From contig JAWQFJ010001124.1 of the NCBI GenBank assembly GCA_034096865.1, forward strand, positions 62,627 to 126,626: a DNA stretch of 64,000 bases. The letters are read 5' to 3'. The stretch comes from Theodoxus fluviatilis. Lineage: Eukaryota > Mollusca > Gastropoda > Cycloneritida > Neritidae. Position numbers and translations under genes: made by a program. Positions 55,984-64,000 of this stretch are shown piece by piece. Every line of letters begins with the position of its first letter. The first letter of the stretch is position 1. The notes below the pieces were generated by a model. It was not told the DNA's origin and did no database searches. It saw nothing but the letters and a program-made list of their open reading frames with translations.

Positions 55984-58900
55984 CAGCTGCCAGCACTCAA
56001 GCATGCACATTTACTTGGGCACTGCCTTTTTCTTGCCTGCATTAAGAATTTGAGCAGAACTATGCCAGTCGTTGGATTTTCAGCTGCTGTTGCAGCGATA
56101 CCATCTTTGTTGCTAATGTCTGACAAACTTTTGTCATGAGAAGAAAACCCCCACCTTTTGAGGAACAACCTGCTTCCGGAAGAAGTAGACTTCATCATCA
56201 GTGACTTTTGGAGAAAGGGAGTATTTCTGAAACACCAAGACAAAAATCACAATGGCTGAGCTTGCCAAAGCAAGAAAATACAATCCTCTCTTCGATACAA
56301 TTCACCATCATGCTCTACATCTCCATTATCAGTAAAGATCTCTCAATATTTCAAAAGGATGAGGAACTGTAGATGGGAAATCTCTTGTTTTGACCATGTT
56401 CACGCGAATACAAAGGCACAAAACGAACACAGGCATGCATGCATGCATGCAAACACCACACACACACATACCCAAGGACATGAGCAAACACACACCCAAG
56501 GACATGAGCAAACACACACACACACACATGCATGCATGCAAACCAGCCTGTCTTGTTACAGAGAAGTCAGATCCCACATGAGAATGCAATACTTGAAACG
56601 GAAGTGCCACTCTTGAGATAGAGGCTACTTTCCTCAGGTAGCTGACCACTGAACTTTCTTCCATGATGGCTCTACATAACCTCAGACAGTTACCAAAGCT
56701 GATGCGCATGCTTTCTCTGTGCTTCCAAATCCATACCTTGAGACCTTTGCCTAGGCGTTTGATAGAGCGCTCCCCTTCGTGGTACTTGGACTCGCAGATG
56801 TAAACATCATGCTCTGGTATTTCAGTTGGACGACCTGCAATGTAATAGACATCAGAGTGCTATGACTCTAGATGATGATGGGACTACGAACTACAGTGTA
56901 AACATTAGTACATCTTTTCACCAAGATTCTTTGTACACAAGAGATGAAATAATCATGTTATCATTGTTCTCATCTGATGAAGCAAATATCCATAACTGTG
57001 CACAACAATCAGGAAAAGCCGTTGCTTGAACCACACGTTAAATCTTGTACACAGCTTGACTTTTGAGTCTTCTTACTCAGGCTATACAGATGCACTGAGA
57101 ATCAAAGGGTTACTTAGTCCATAACATAAAAACAATGAGATAAATGCATACCAATAAAAAAACATCACTCACAGACATGATCTGACAATTTCACAGCTTG
57201 TTTCTCAAGGCAACTCCAGACAACACCATTCACTTCTGAATCCAGTTGTTTTGTGATGTGCGCAATAAAAACCTATTCATCTTCTCTCAGTGACACAGAG
57301 AGAGCCAGTGATGGATCTTTACAGAATACTGAGCTGTTCAAAACAACATTCAACCCAATCCCTGTCAAGTAACGAACAACAAGGCACTGTTCACAATATC
57401 TCCACTTTTCTCTTCAGACTGAACTTCAGGCTGGGAGTGAAAGCTGAGGGTGACAAGAAAAATTCTCAGTCAAGATTTGGGGAGACAAGAGGAGGAGAAA
57501 ACTGTCACCTACATGCACAGTACTCCTTGATGTGGAGCACTGCACACTTGCCGATGATGCTCTGGACAGGGTTGGTGTCCTCGATGGAGCTAAGGAAAAC
57601 TTCCCTCTTGTAGAAGAGCCGAGTGGGGGAGTGGGGAATCTCAGCTGGCCGCACAAACCAGGGTCCATAGAAGTAGGCATCACCCCTGAAGTAGCACGAG
57701 TTGAAGCGGCAAGGTGCCAGCGGAAGAAAAGCCGGGGGGGGGGGGGGAGGAGGACGGGACCCTCCCTTGCCTTGCCATCATCAAACAACAGCAACACATA
57801 GAGAGGTTGGACATGACAGACTGCATGAGCATGCTCATGGAGCCCATCATAAATGTATATTGTTTGTTTATCAGAACATGCATGGGATTGGTTTATAGCC
57901 CAGACAGCACTAGACTCATAGCAGTGTTACAGATCATAACTGTGGACTTCAAACTAGAACGACAATTGTAAAAAAAACTGTTACTGTACCCTCAAATTTA
58001 CAATTATGTATGCACAACTTTAAAATCTTCTAATGCTTTACCTGCAAACAAATCCACAACACATCTCAGTGACTATTAAAACTACCAATTGCTGAAAATA
58101 TCAAAGAACAAAATTTTTGTACATAATATCCAATCACCATCCCCCACCCACCCCCAGCCCCCCCCAAAAAAAACCTGACAGAGGACTTGCTCTGTCCATT
58201 TCTTTTACTTACTCGGGAGTGGTCCAAATCTTGTCGATGCGAGCAATGAGACTGTTGCCCTTCTCACCCCGCACATACACACTGTCACCTGTCAGAGGAT
58301 TCCAGTGGGTAAAATCAAAGCAACAACACTTATACATAGATTCAATGTTCCATAGTGTGTTATTAATACGAGGGTGAATGAAATTTTAATATCTTAAAAG
58401 TTTGATAAACATTGTAACAAAACTGGATTGTTCTGTGAGTTGGCAACAGTTTTACTTTTTGTTTGGAGAGTGACCGACAGGAGGCAGGACGATGTTCAAA
58501 CATCATACTGCAGCACAGCACTTGTGTTCAAATGTCTGCCCCACTTGCAACACACACCAAAAAGGAACAGCGTTCTGTCATTTGTTTTTGGAATAGGGAA
58601 GGGGTGAAACCCATCGAAATTCACTGATGAATAGTATAGTATAGCTCAGTATAGTGATGCATATCTGTCCCTACAAGTATATGAGTGGACTAGGAAGTTT
58701 CGATGTAGCTTGAGTTCACTTCCTGCTTCAAAGCACTTCAAAAGTTCTTGACGAGCGTCAACAGGTCATTTTTTCAGTCTTGCAGTCAGCTGGCGTGGCA
58801 CCCATCTTGCAGACTATTAGTGGAACTGCAGAACATTATGGGCAATATGGTGTGCCGATCCATGACTCACACACAGAAGTGTGGCTATTTCATCCACTTT

Positions 58901-61900
58901 TACGCAGCAATTTTCCTCCATGATGGCTTCAAATGCTGCCATGTGTTCTCGTGTCACCACTTGGTGTGCCTGACCTGGTCGCAGTCTTGAGTCTGTTACT
59001 GAACTCACGCCATTTTGGATCTACCTAGTCCACTTGTACACTTGTTAGTGACAGACATGCATCACCATACCGAGCTTTCATTCATCAGTGAATTTTGATG
59101 GGTTTCACCCCTTCACCATTCAAAAACGAAATGACAGAACGCGGTTCCTCTTTGCAGCATGTTGCAAGTGGGGCAGCCATCTTGTCACTACTGCTGAGTC
59201 ACAGTATGATGTTTCTACATCATGCTGCCACCTATCAATCACTCTCCAAATGAAAAGTAACAATGTTGCCAACTTACAGAACAATTGCGTGCTGTTACAA
59301 ATTTGTATCACACTTAATGTTTTCATTTGACTTGTCCTCATACAAATTTGAGTATCAGACATTCATATTCTTCCAGCCACAACTATATAATGTTTGCTGT
59401 CAATTAATCTATGATAACATTGCAAAAATGAAAAACTTTTACCCCATGCAAAGTCAATAAATTGAAATAATAGTAATTATATGTTAATAAAAATAATCAA
59501 GTTTGTTACATAAGACAGAGAGAATGCAGCATACACAACACGGGAAAGAGGAATGTACAAACCCAGCTTGATGCTGCCAATGTTGGTCAGCTTCTGTTCA
59601 TAGTAGGTGTTTAGATCTTCTGGGGTGGGCTCGGTGAGAACAACCTCCTGGCAGCAGACAAAGACAACAGTCAGCATGGAGCCACTGTGGGAATGATCTG
59701 GGGTAGCATCCACAACCCAAAACAATTGCACAGGCTTCGGAGACAAGGAGCCATATCAACCATTGAGCTAGAGAAAATATTTCCGCTTTAAAACAATATA
59801 GGCAACAGCTCCTCCACTGCAAAGCTTCTTTTCTTTCCCTCACTCCATTTATTTAATAAACTCCCCGATTAAAAACGGACTTGTACTGTGAAGAGATCAA
59901 TTAAAATGCTGACTTGATTGACAAAAATCAAACCAGGCTGAAGACAAGATGTCTTGAGGATAAGCTGTCCAAGTATCCAGGGAAGTAGTCAAGATTGCCA
60001 CGAATGGCTTTATTGGGCAGGGTCTTTACACAATACAATCAAGCAGACGTTTTTATTCCAAAAGTTCCAGACAGCATTCGCTGTCCCCAAACATTGGCTC
60101 CCACCTCTCTCCTCTTGTCGATGATACTCGTCTCCCCGTCATCCTCCTCGCAGGCTTCCCCGGGCTCTTTGTCGGCAAAGACAGAGGCCACCCTCACTGG
60201 CACAAGGGGGATGTCTCGGGGGATGATCTTTGTGTTTTCATTCACCGCCACCTGCCAGATCTGCAACACACATCAAGTGCATGCTGCAAACGGCTTTCAT
60301 CTGATTCTGCAGCTGAAACTAATCTTCCTTATTCTATGGCTACAAGCAGACTGATGCTGCGCCCCTGTGCCAGGAAATGAAGAAAAGAATGACTGGAGAT
60401 CAAGGAAGAAGCTGTGTGTATAATAATCTGTCAGAGACTAGCAGAAGTAAACTAAACACACAAGGGCACTCCTCATGATTTGCAACTATCTGAAGAACAA
60501 AAACTCAACGAGGCCAGCAATGAATGCTTCATTTTGAACTTTTACAAATGCGGATAAAAACCTGTCTTGCTGGATGGATTCTATGATTATCTCCCCTATT
60601 CTTAGACTGGGAGTGCAATCATGAAATGAATAATGTTGTTCTGAGAGAGAAAACATGAGATAATAAAATATGGAAAAGGTAGAAGAGGGCTCACCTTAAT
60701 TTTCTTGAAGCACTTGTGTTTCTGGCTGTATCTAGATTCACACACATACACGTCTTTGTCAGGAATGGACTGAGGAAGGAATAACATCAACACTGTTACA
60801 GCCATGCAACAACAAAAAAGACTCAGTCTTCCAAACTACCTGAATATTCCAACCATTTGCTCAGCAAGTCACAATGTTACAGCACTCAAAAGTATGGGCG
60901 AGCAGAACATGTGTTGCGATAAAAGACCACAGGGCATTGGCAGGAGGTGAAAAGAGTCCAGTGTTTGATGAGGACATATTCTTATTTCATCATAAAACAC
61001 TCTTTATCTCCTATCAACACCTGGTCGTCTTTTATCATCCTTGAGTCATCAGTCCAATATACACAAAATGTTTTTGATTGGGTGGACATATCCAAGGTAA
61101 ACAAATGAACAAGAAAATACTGTAGATGTAGAAAGATAAACAGGATGTGGCAATATATCTTTTCTTTTCTTTTAATTATTATTTTTAACTTTTTTTGTTT
61201 TTGGTGGCAACATGGATTTTAAAACCCAAAGAGAATCATGGCTGAATTCTAGAAGAGGAGGAGCAGCATTCCATTAGCATCAGCACTCCAAGTCTGTCCA
61301 AGCACATGTAGTCCTCACCTCAGGTTTGTTCTTGAAGTACTCTTTGACAAACATGACATGACACCGGCCGATGATCTGCCCCATGGGGATGGTGGTCACC
61401 AGGTCACTCTTGAACACCTCCTGCACACAAAGAGAATGCAGGACGTAGAATGCAGGACACATTCTGAAATTCACGTGTACATTCACAGGTGAGAAAGAAG
61501 ACACGTATCATCATGAGAAATGCAGATCTCTCTCTCCACACAGAATTCCTCTCCAGACTCATTCTTCACAGTCAAAGATTCCGTCATCCGAAAACACTCA
61601 CAGACAGATACCATCAATCCTTTATTCCAACTGCCAAAAATATTTTTTTAATCAACTTTTCCAGAACTGCAATATGATCTGATCCTCTGGCAGTGCAATC
61701 ACTTCTTTGTTCAGTTTGTATAACCTCACTGTTAGTAACTTTTGCCTCGCATAGCAAAGTTTCCGTTATACATAGCCATTTACCTAATGCCTGTGAAATG
61801 TAACTTTAATTTCTATACTTTGGATGAATAAAATAGATGTTATGTTACATCAGAATCTAGATGTGGACTGCAGTATGGCTGAATTGTAAAGACATGTCAT

Positions 61901-62173
61901 TTACAAAATATAAATACTTCACTGGCAATGGCATGTGATGGGAATGGGCTGATGGACTTGAAGTCAAGTTCAGTTCAGTTCATTTCTTCACAATTTCAAT
62001 TAGTTGTCATTGTACGAATTCTATTCCTGAAAAAATTATTCAAACCCATGCCTTAAAGGGAAGACAAATTTGATAATGTCATCCAGCACATGTGTGTACT
62101 AACCTTCCAATTTTCCTCCTTTAACTCCTTTGGGGGTGATCCGATGGTCTGGATGTATGTACTGTGTGTGTGG

Positions 62174-62220
<47 letters not shown>

Positions 62221-63209
62221 CGTGTGCGTGTGTGTAGGTGTGGGTGTGTGTATTTGCGTGTGTGTGTATGCACGTGTGTGTGTGTGATATGCTGTTTCTT
62301 TCTCCAGAGTTCTTGGACTTATATGTGCTCATTTTTGTGGACTATCGTGGTAATTGGCCAGCCAGGACATCCAAGACTATAAGAATGTCTTACGTCATAG
62401 CACACATAATTCTTTTTTATACGTCATCTTGACGCTATTTTATTCTTTGCTGAAGAAGTTACCGAAAGGCATCGAAATATTCTAAGAAGTACAAACACAG
62501 AAAGTCATCTTGTTTTTTGTTTTCTTTCTCTTTTTTGGAAGTCTTTAATTCCTTACTGTAAATTTAGCTCCCATGCTCTGCCCTCAGGTCCTTACTTGAC
62601 CACTAAATTTAAAACAAGGAGTTTGCAGGAAAGATGAGAGGGAGCAGCTGGGGCTTAGAAGACTGCTAGATAATAAAAATAATCATTACAAATCATCATT
62701 ATCATTTTCATCATCATCATCATCATCATCTTTATTTTTATTTTTGTTTAATAGGGAAATTCTTTTAGGCAAATTTCACCCCAGGTCACCACTACCTGGT
62801 TTGTCTTCCTTTAGCAGAGGCATTGTGGGTGAAGCACCTTGCCCAAGGATGCAACTCCAGGATCAGTGCAGCTTCGAACATGGCACCCATCAGCCGCAAG
62901 TGACTGCAGCAAACGCTCTAACCACAGCAAGGGATGGAGACAGCCAGTAATGATGACTGTATCCTAAACTTCCTGGACTTGAGCAGGGCAAAATGTCTGG
63001 GTCCTTCTTCTCATCTCCCTCAATTTTCATTATAACAAAAAGTGTTTCAGTGGCCAGAAACACTGTGTACCTTCTCAAGGAACTTGCGCGTGGCCAGGTG
63101 GAAAGTCTCATTGGGTCGGTAGAACCAGTTGCCCTGGATTAGCTGCTGCCCAGTGCTGTCCTTGACAAACTTCTCTATCAGCAGGATGTGTGCTTCCAGG
63201 CGTGGCTCC
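36611..63209 (-). CDS. PBRM1: Polybromo-1 (PBRM1/BAF180), C-terminal part (16 exons; bromodomains outside window)
   Basis: Join on the - strand: 63209-63071, 61420-61319, 60769-60695, 60260-60105, 59647-59563, 58288-58213, 57685-57513, 56834-56737, 56226-56155, 55549-55397, 53544-53416, 51423-51237, 46997-46842, 41145-40942, 37241-37124 and 36875-36611. All have AG/GT borders and matching phases, giving 728 codons and TGA. Order: BAH1 (about 1-145), BAH2 (about 155-325), acidic linker, HMG box (about 383-450), Pro/Gly/Met-rich tail (about 460-625), conserved C-terminus (SEAYLRYIEGL, LPSHWL, LRDLMLKDTL). This is the PBRM1 architecture, the acetyl-histone-reading subunit of the nuclear PBAF remodelling complex. 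The six bromodomains would lie beyond 64000. BAH domains mediate protein/nucleosome contacts and the HMG box binds DNA (known for the family). Confidence 0.96.
37124..37241 (-). CDS. PBRM1: PBRM1 exon, fragment residues 602-641
   Basis: Acceptor TTCATTTCAG and donor CTTAG|GTAGGT. PPRSQRLLHSEAYL joins to RYIEGL in the next exon, a PBRM1 hallmark. The preceding part is Pro-rich (MAPPPVPTRPPSPIFVPVPP). Confidence 0.95.
38407..38462. repeat. (CA)n microsatellite
   Basis: About 28 CA units in the intron between 41145 and 37241 (reading the - strand gene). Confidence 0.97.
39510..39690 (+). repeat. SINE-like dispersed repeat, copy F
   Basis: Diverged copy in the PBRM1 intron: GTTAATAACTAGGGAAATAG, AATGGCCTTCATTAGCCTGC and AAAGGCTGATAGGC, then AAACTCCATCCATGCATG. 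Confidence 0.65.
40942..41145 (-). CDS. PBRM1: PBRM1 exon, Pro/Gly/Met-rich, fragment residues 534-602
   Basis: Acceptor TCTTTACAAG and donor GGCAG|GTACTC; two bases in, 67 codons, one out. MFGGPQRGIPASMYQGPASP, then GGGYSPGMPPPNQSM, is low-complexity like the disordered PBRM1 tail. The non-CAG acceptor (AAG) is weaker than usual but the phase fits. Confidence 0.88.
41509..41570. repeat. (CA)n microsatellite
   Basis: About 30 CA units, preceded by a CT run. Confidence 0.97.
41713..41878. repeat. 18-bp minisatellite, about nine units
   Basis: Unit CCAGAACACATGGAAAGG, nearly identical copies. Divisible by three, so it yields clean but spurious EHMERP repeats in an intron of PBRM1. Confidence 0.96.
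42017..43249 (+). repeat. Left arm of a 4.7 kb inverted duplication
   Basis: Starts at a poly(C) run and is nearly identical in reverse complement to 45231-46703. It lacks about 245 bp present in the right arm near 45585-45830. It includes six 20-bp units GACCATGGCAACCAGTCGAT (about 42905-43030). Confidence 0.93.
43250..45230. other. Spacer of inverted duplication, strand-skewed sequence
   Basis: 43400-43800 is strikingly G/T-rich and unlike its flanks; 44193-44945 is a C/T-rich minisatellite of 18-bp-like units (CCCCCTCCCCCTCTCCAG). No coding evidence; the GEGEG-type - strand frame is a repeat artefact. May be misassembled. Confidence 0.6.
44193..44945. repeat. C-rich 18-bp-type minisatellite
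   Basis: About 40 imperfect units CCCCCTCCCCCTCTCCAG. The reverse complement of the same minisatellite lies at 46707-46817, beyond the NNN gap. Confidence 0.95.
45231..46703 (-). repeat. Right arm of the inverted duplication, ends at poly(G) and NNN
   Basis: Reverse complement of 42017-43249 with about 245 extra bases. It ends in poly(G) directly before three undetermined bases at 46704-46706. Confidence 0.93.
46704..46706. other. Assembly gap (NNN)
   Basis: The only undetermined bases in the window, placed between a poly(G) run and a G-rich minisatellite. Confidence 0.99.
46707..46817. repeat. G-rich minisatellite next to a PBRM1 donor
   Basis: GGACTGGAGAGGGGGAGGG units, reverse complement of 44193-44945. 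On the PBRM1 (-) strand the units read CCCCTCTCCAG, like splice acceptors, about 25 bp into the intron. Confidence 0.93.
46842..46997 (-). CDS. PBRM1: PBRM1 exon, Gly/Tyr/Pro-rich, fragment residues 482-534
   Basis: Acceptor TTGTGACAG and donor GCAAG|GTGAGT. SYTGGAGTYGATPQYGGYQP, then PPGNYNMPNGHMAPPPHSM: aromatic/Gly/Pro-rich and disordered, as in the PBRM1 tail after the HMG box. Phases two in, one out fit both neighbours. Confidence 0.9.
47324..47388. repeat. (TG)n microsatellite
   Basis: TGTGTG tract with CG interruptions, in the intron before exon 46997 (gene direction). Confidence 0.96.
47400..49918. other. PBRM1 intron; no separate gene seen
   Basis: A C-rich run near 47612-47645 is the only simple repeat noted. 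No ORF with domain support. Confidence 0.45.
49919..50201 (-). mobile_element. TCAAGGTCA-rich element, copy 5 (internal deletion)
   Basis: Both ends are intact (CAAAGCCCACACGACTCACA and TTTGCTTCGCATGTGAGTCA) but about 570 bp of the centre is missing; only one TGACCTTGACCTTGA block remains. Sense to PBRM1, intronic. Confidence 0.88.
51237..51423 (-). CDS. PBRM1: PBRM1 exon, second half of HMG box, fragment residues 420-482
   Basis: Acceptor CTCTGCAG and donor ACACCTG|GTAACT. WRNLGKEEKDHFEEKAKRIA is helix 2-3 of an HMG box with the conserved W and KxxF/Y pattern; then Gln/Glu-rich, then a Ser/Pro stretch (QSPWSDYGAMSPNPGGRP). Confidence 0.95.
52172..52537. repeat. Tandem duplication of a 183-bp unit
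   Basis: ACAAGTATACATATGCAGCA starts at 52172 and again at 52355; both units carry TATTTCACCTAATAATAT, GAGAGCAACCGGCGAACTCG and CATTGAACCCTTCAGTCTTG. A few mismatches distinguish them. Confidence 0.92.
52423..52590 (-). CDS. Small basic ORF (55 aa), possible first exon
   Basis: ATG at 52590 reads MPCPQKQKRRLQAKQAAAAK, then KAKTEGFNESVLRISASIRA, and stops at 52425-52423. The start resembles a real, very basic N-terminus. A CCAAT box sits upstream on the same strand (near 52753) and GTTGCT after SSSP might be a donor. The duplicated 183-bp unit repeats the second half of the ORF. I do not recognise it; it may be the 5' end of a transposon gene or a decayed gene in the PBRM1 intron. Confidence 0.3.
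   Translation of the reverse strand: MPCPQKQKRRLQAKQAAAAKKAKTEGFNESVLRISASIRASSSPVALCNNIYIIR
53416..53544 (-). CDS. PBRM1: PBRM1 exon, first half of HMG box, fragment residues 377-419
   Basis: Acceptor TGTGGCAG and donor ACCAAG|GTGAGC. SGYIVFAGEIRKQIQNENPD, then CSFGDISRIVGTK, matches HMG-box helix 1 and 2 of PBRM1 (SGYILF..., SFGE.SR.VGT). Phase 0 at both ends. Confidence 0.96.
53631..53895. mobile_element. Fold-back MITE of about 265 bp
   Basis: Arms 53631-53737 and 53796-53895 are reverse complements (GGCCACACTAGTGGACT, GGGTGCAAGAAAGACAG, ACACAGGCTGATGGGCCA) around a loop of about 58 bp. It abuts element copy 6 at 53904. Confidence 0.88.
53904..54761 (-). mobile_element. TCAAGGTCA-rich element, copy 6
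   Basis: Best-preserved full-length copy, both hairpins intact. I count about 13 perfect TCAAGGTCA/TGACCTTGA sites, including overlapping TGACCTTGACCTTGA at three places. Sense to PBRM1, in the intron between 55397 and 53544. Confidence 0.9.
54762..55396. other. PBRM1 intron remainder; nothing distinctive
   Basis: AT-rich, no repeat or ORF of note. Confidence 0.45.
55397..55549 (-). CDS. PBRM1: PBRM1 exon, acidic linker between BAH2 and HMG, fragment residues 326-376
   Basis: Acceptor TCTCTGGACAG and donor AAAAAG|GTGACT. EPSPLLLKASEEGLGAEIED, then acidic/Ser/Thr sequence, ending PQPEKPQKK. EPSPLL follows VVPQK of the previous exon exactly as in PBRM1 (QKEPSPLL). The linker itself is diverged. 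Confidence 0.93.
55903..55979. repeat. (CT)n microsatellite
   Basis: About 38 CT units in a short PBRM1 intron; on the gene strand this is (AG)n, upstream of neither splice site by less than 170 bp. Confidence 0.96.
56155..56226 (-). CDS. PBRM1: PBRM1 exon, end of BAH2, fragment residues 302-325
   Basis: Acceptor TTGGTGTTTCAG and donor CAAAAG|GTGGGG. KYSLSPKVTDDEVYFFRKQV closes BAH2 (vertebrate form ...DDEIYYFRKPIVPQK). Phase 0 at both ends, 72 bp. Confidence 0.95.
56737..56834 (-). CDS. PBRM1: PBRM1 exon, BAH2, fragment residues 269-301
   Basis: Acceptor TACATTGCAG and donor CTCAAG|GTATGG. RPTEIPEHDVYICESKYHEG holds the C-E-S-[RK]-Y signature of BAH domains. Two bases in complete a Cys codon with the T from the previous exon. 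Confidence 0.96.
56834..57512. other. PBRM1 intron; no feature seen
   Basis: Plain AT-rich sequence. Confidence 0.45.
57513..57685 (-). CDS. PBRM1: PBRM1 exon, BAH2 core, fragment residues 211-269
   Basis: Acceptor CTACTTCAG; donor GCAT|GTAGGT chosen over GTAG|GTGACA because only it keeps the frame into CRPTEIPE. GDAYFYGPWFVRPAEIPHSP, then LFYKREVFLSSIEDTNPVQS and IIGKCAVL, is the BAH core (YFYGPxF.RPxET, FYKxEVF, I.GKC.V). Confidence 0.97.
58213..58288 (-). CDS. PBRM1: PBRM1 exon, start of BAH2, fragment residues 186-211
   Basis: Acceptor CCTCTGACAG and donor CCCGA|GTAAGT. GDSVYVRGEKGNSLIARIDK, then IWTTP, the first strands of BAH2 (GDxVxI...RI.KIW). Confidence 0.95.
58405..59305. mobile_element. 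Mariner-like element with long terminal inverted repeats
   Basis: Left half (ATTGTTCTGTGAGTTGGCAA, TTTGTTTGGAGAGTGA, near 58426) and right half (TCACTCTCCAAATGAAAAGT, GCCAACTTACAGAACAATTG) pair over about 220 bp with many mismatches. The centre holds a transposase N-terminal fragment. Lies in the PBRM1 intron between 59563 and 58288. The rest of the transposase is absent, so it cannot move on its own. Confidence 0.75.
58817..59008 (-). pseudogene. Mariner-type transposase fragment (helix-turn-helix)
   Basis: The frame contains SRLRPGQAHQVVTREHMAAF and VKVDEIATLLCVSHGSAHHI, then AHNVLQFH. The V-D-IA--L-VSHGS-HHI pattern is the second helix-turn-helix of Tc1/mariner (IS630-like) transposases, the DNA-binding part. 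The catalytic DDE/D region is missing and the frame ends right after; it is a decayed relic. Confidence 0.82.
59563..59647 (-). CDS. PBRM1: PBRM1 exon, BAH1-BAH2 junction, fragment residues 158-186
   Basis: Acceptor CTGCTGCCAG and donor AGCTGG|GTTTGT (not GTAAGT/GTGAGT, so somewhat weak). EVVLTEPTPEDLNTYYEQKL, then TNIGSIKLG, where vertebrate PBRM1 has ...YFEQL...LKVGD. The split Gly codon is completed by the next exon. Confidence 0.92.
60105..60260 (-). CDS. PBRM1: PBRM1 exon, end of BAH1, fragment residues 106-157
   Basis: Acceptor GTTGCAG and donor AGAGAG|GTGGGA. IIPRDIPLVPVRVASVFADK matches PBRM1 (F.PRDVPL.VVRVASVFA), followed by an acidic linker (EACEEDDGETS). Confidence 0.96.
60695..60769 (-). 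CDS. PBRM1: PBRM1 exon, BAH1, fragment residues 81-105
   Basis: Acceptor CCTTCCTCAG and donor ATTAAG|GTGAGC; 75 bp. DVYVCESRYSQKHKCFKKIK carries the BAH C-E-S-R-Y signature. Confidence 0.96.
61319..61420 (-). CDS. PBRM1: PBRM1 exon, BAH1, fragment residues 47-80
   Basis: Acceptor TTTGTGTGCAG and donor CCTGAG|GTGAGG. EVFKSDLVTTIPMGQIIGRC, then HVMFVKEYFKNKPE: EVFKSD, I.G[KR]C and VMFVKEYF are near-exact PBRM1 BAH1 motifs. Confidence 0.97.
62165..62290. repeat. (TG)n microsatellite
   Basis: Interrupted TG tract in the PBRM1 intron after exon 63071, next to the 180-bp repeat. Confidence 0.95.
62355..62541 (+). repeat. 180-bp dispersed repeat, copy 2
   Basis: See the matching copy at 24657-24837. 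Antisense to PBRM1. Confidence 0.8.
62768..62945 (-). repeat. tRNA-related SINE-like repeat
   Basis: On the - strand: GCTGTGGTTAGAGCGTTTGC (A-box-like), CATGTTCGAAGCTGC (B-box-like), then CCTTGGGCAAGGTGCTTCAC, a block shared by many animal tRNA-derived SINEs. The A box is degenerate. A TCA-rich tract and T run lie at the far end (62708-62745). Confidence 0.6.
63071..63209 (-). CDS. PBRM1: PBRM1 exon, BAH1 start, fragment residues 1-46
   Basis: Acceptor TGTGTTCAG and donor GAGAAG|GTACAC. One base completes a codon from an exon upstream of the window edge. HILLIEKFVKDSTGQQLIQG, then NWFYRPNETFHLATRKFLEK: the WFYRPNETFHLATRKFLEKEVFKSD string across this and the next exon is essentially diagnostic of PBRM1. 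Confidence 0.97.
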
Positions 63210-64000
63210 CTGAACACACACAGAGAAGGTGCAGCAACAGGTAAGAAAAGGGAGGGGAGGGGGGAAAGAGTGCAGTGCAGTCACTGAATTCATGAACAGA
63301 ACAGAATGGCTCACAGTTAATGGAATAGAAAATAAATGAACATTGATGAATACAGACACTAGCATGGTGGAGCACTTTGAAAACAAAATACAGTTGAAAT
63401 GGGGAGGAGTCAAATGAACCAGCTGGTGAGTGGAATGAACTTCAAGATGGAACCAAACAACAGAGAGAATGTACACTCTTCAGCACCACCTGTAAGCTAC
63501 TAGACAAATCACTCCATGGAAGCAGTCTGCTCATTTACATATCAATCGTTGATCAAATCAGTCATTCGTTCATACAGCGACAAGTATTCTGCATTGGTGG
63601 GACATGATTGCATTCAATTTGGAAACATGTCTGTCATCAAAGGGGTCAGCAACGTCTAGAAACAAACTCTGCTCTCAGTCTGACCTCTTTGTGATAGCCG
63701 AAACTGAGTCTCCCTGTTGACCAGCTGCCTCTTTCCTGTGGAAGAACATCCAGATCAACAGAGAAGCCAAAGCTGCTACCTTCTTCACCACACTATTGCT
63801 ACATCAGCCACTGCAGTAAAGCCTCACATTCACCAACAACAAGAATCTTTGACTTGTGTGTGTGCATGCAACACAAATGGGACAAGAGACAACGGCTTGA
63901 ACTACATGCACAATGCAGTTAAGAAGCATTTTTCACTTTCAACATCATCCATCAAATCCTAGTATTTCATTACACCTTTAAGTCATTACATTCTGTTTAA
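63210..64000. other. PBRM1 intron to window edge; nothing seen
   Basis: No further exon recognised; the bromodomain exons should lie beyond 64000. Confidence 0.5.

Noticed and set aside
57501..57512. Alternative PBRM1 donor GTAG|GTGACA
   Set aside because: It breaks the frame into the next exon; GCAT|GTAGGT restores the conserved CRPTEIPE.

Overview
This is nuclear DNA from a multicellular animal. It holds spliced genes with canonical GT/AG introns, long introns, many microsatellites and minisatellites, and families of SINE-like, LINE-like and DNA-transposon repeats. The host is probably an invertebrate and perhaps a mollusc; that is inferred from repeat character and protein divergence and is not proven. 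Nothing bacterial, and no operon, rRNA or CRISPR array, was seen.

Two genes lie tail to tail. On the + strand, 11 coding exons (20 to 17204) form the C-terminal 762 codons of an ALMS1-like centrosome/basal-body protein and end in an ALMS motif. On the - strand, 16 coding exons (63209 down to 36611) form the C-terminal 728 codons of Polybromo-1 (PBRM1/BAF180), the chromatin-reader subunit of the PBAF SWI/SNF complex: two BAH domains, an HMG box, a Pro/Gly-rich tail and the conserved C-terminus. The bromodomains would lie past 64000. In both genes the codon phases match across every intron and the frame closes exactly at a stop, which is the strongest evidence for the models. The two genes need not work together; they are simply neighbours.

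The 19 kb between the stop codons (17205-36610) shows no convincing gene. It holds a LINE 3' fragment, a TCA-rich simple repeat, two long-TIR DNA elements (21.6-22.3 and 23.0-23.9 kb), two copies of an 850-bp element, an old degenerate tandem repeat (29.0-29.8 kb) and a 236-bp MITE.

The most interesting feature is a dispersed element of about 850 bp (six copies: 12.0, 25.1, 27.0, 35.7, 49.9 and 53.9 kb). It is packed with TCAAGGTCA, the textbook NR5A/ERR nuclear-receptor site, often as the DR0 form bound by NR6A1. It has a hairpin at each end and Helentron-like termini. The four copies in or abutting the two genes all lie in the sense direction of their host gene. Other points of note are tandem arrays of splice-site-like motifs inside introns, a 4.7 kb inverted duplication with an NNN gap in a PBRM1 intron (probably an assembly problem), a mariner-like element with a transposase fragment, and two small exon-like ORFs associated with repeats.
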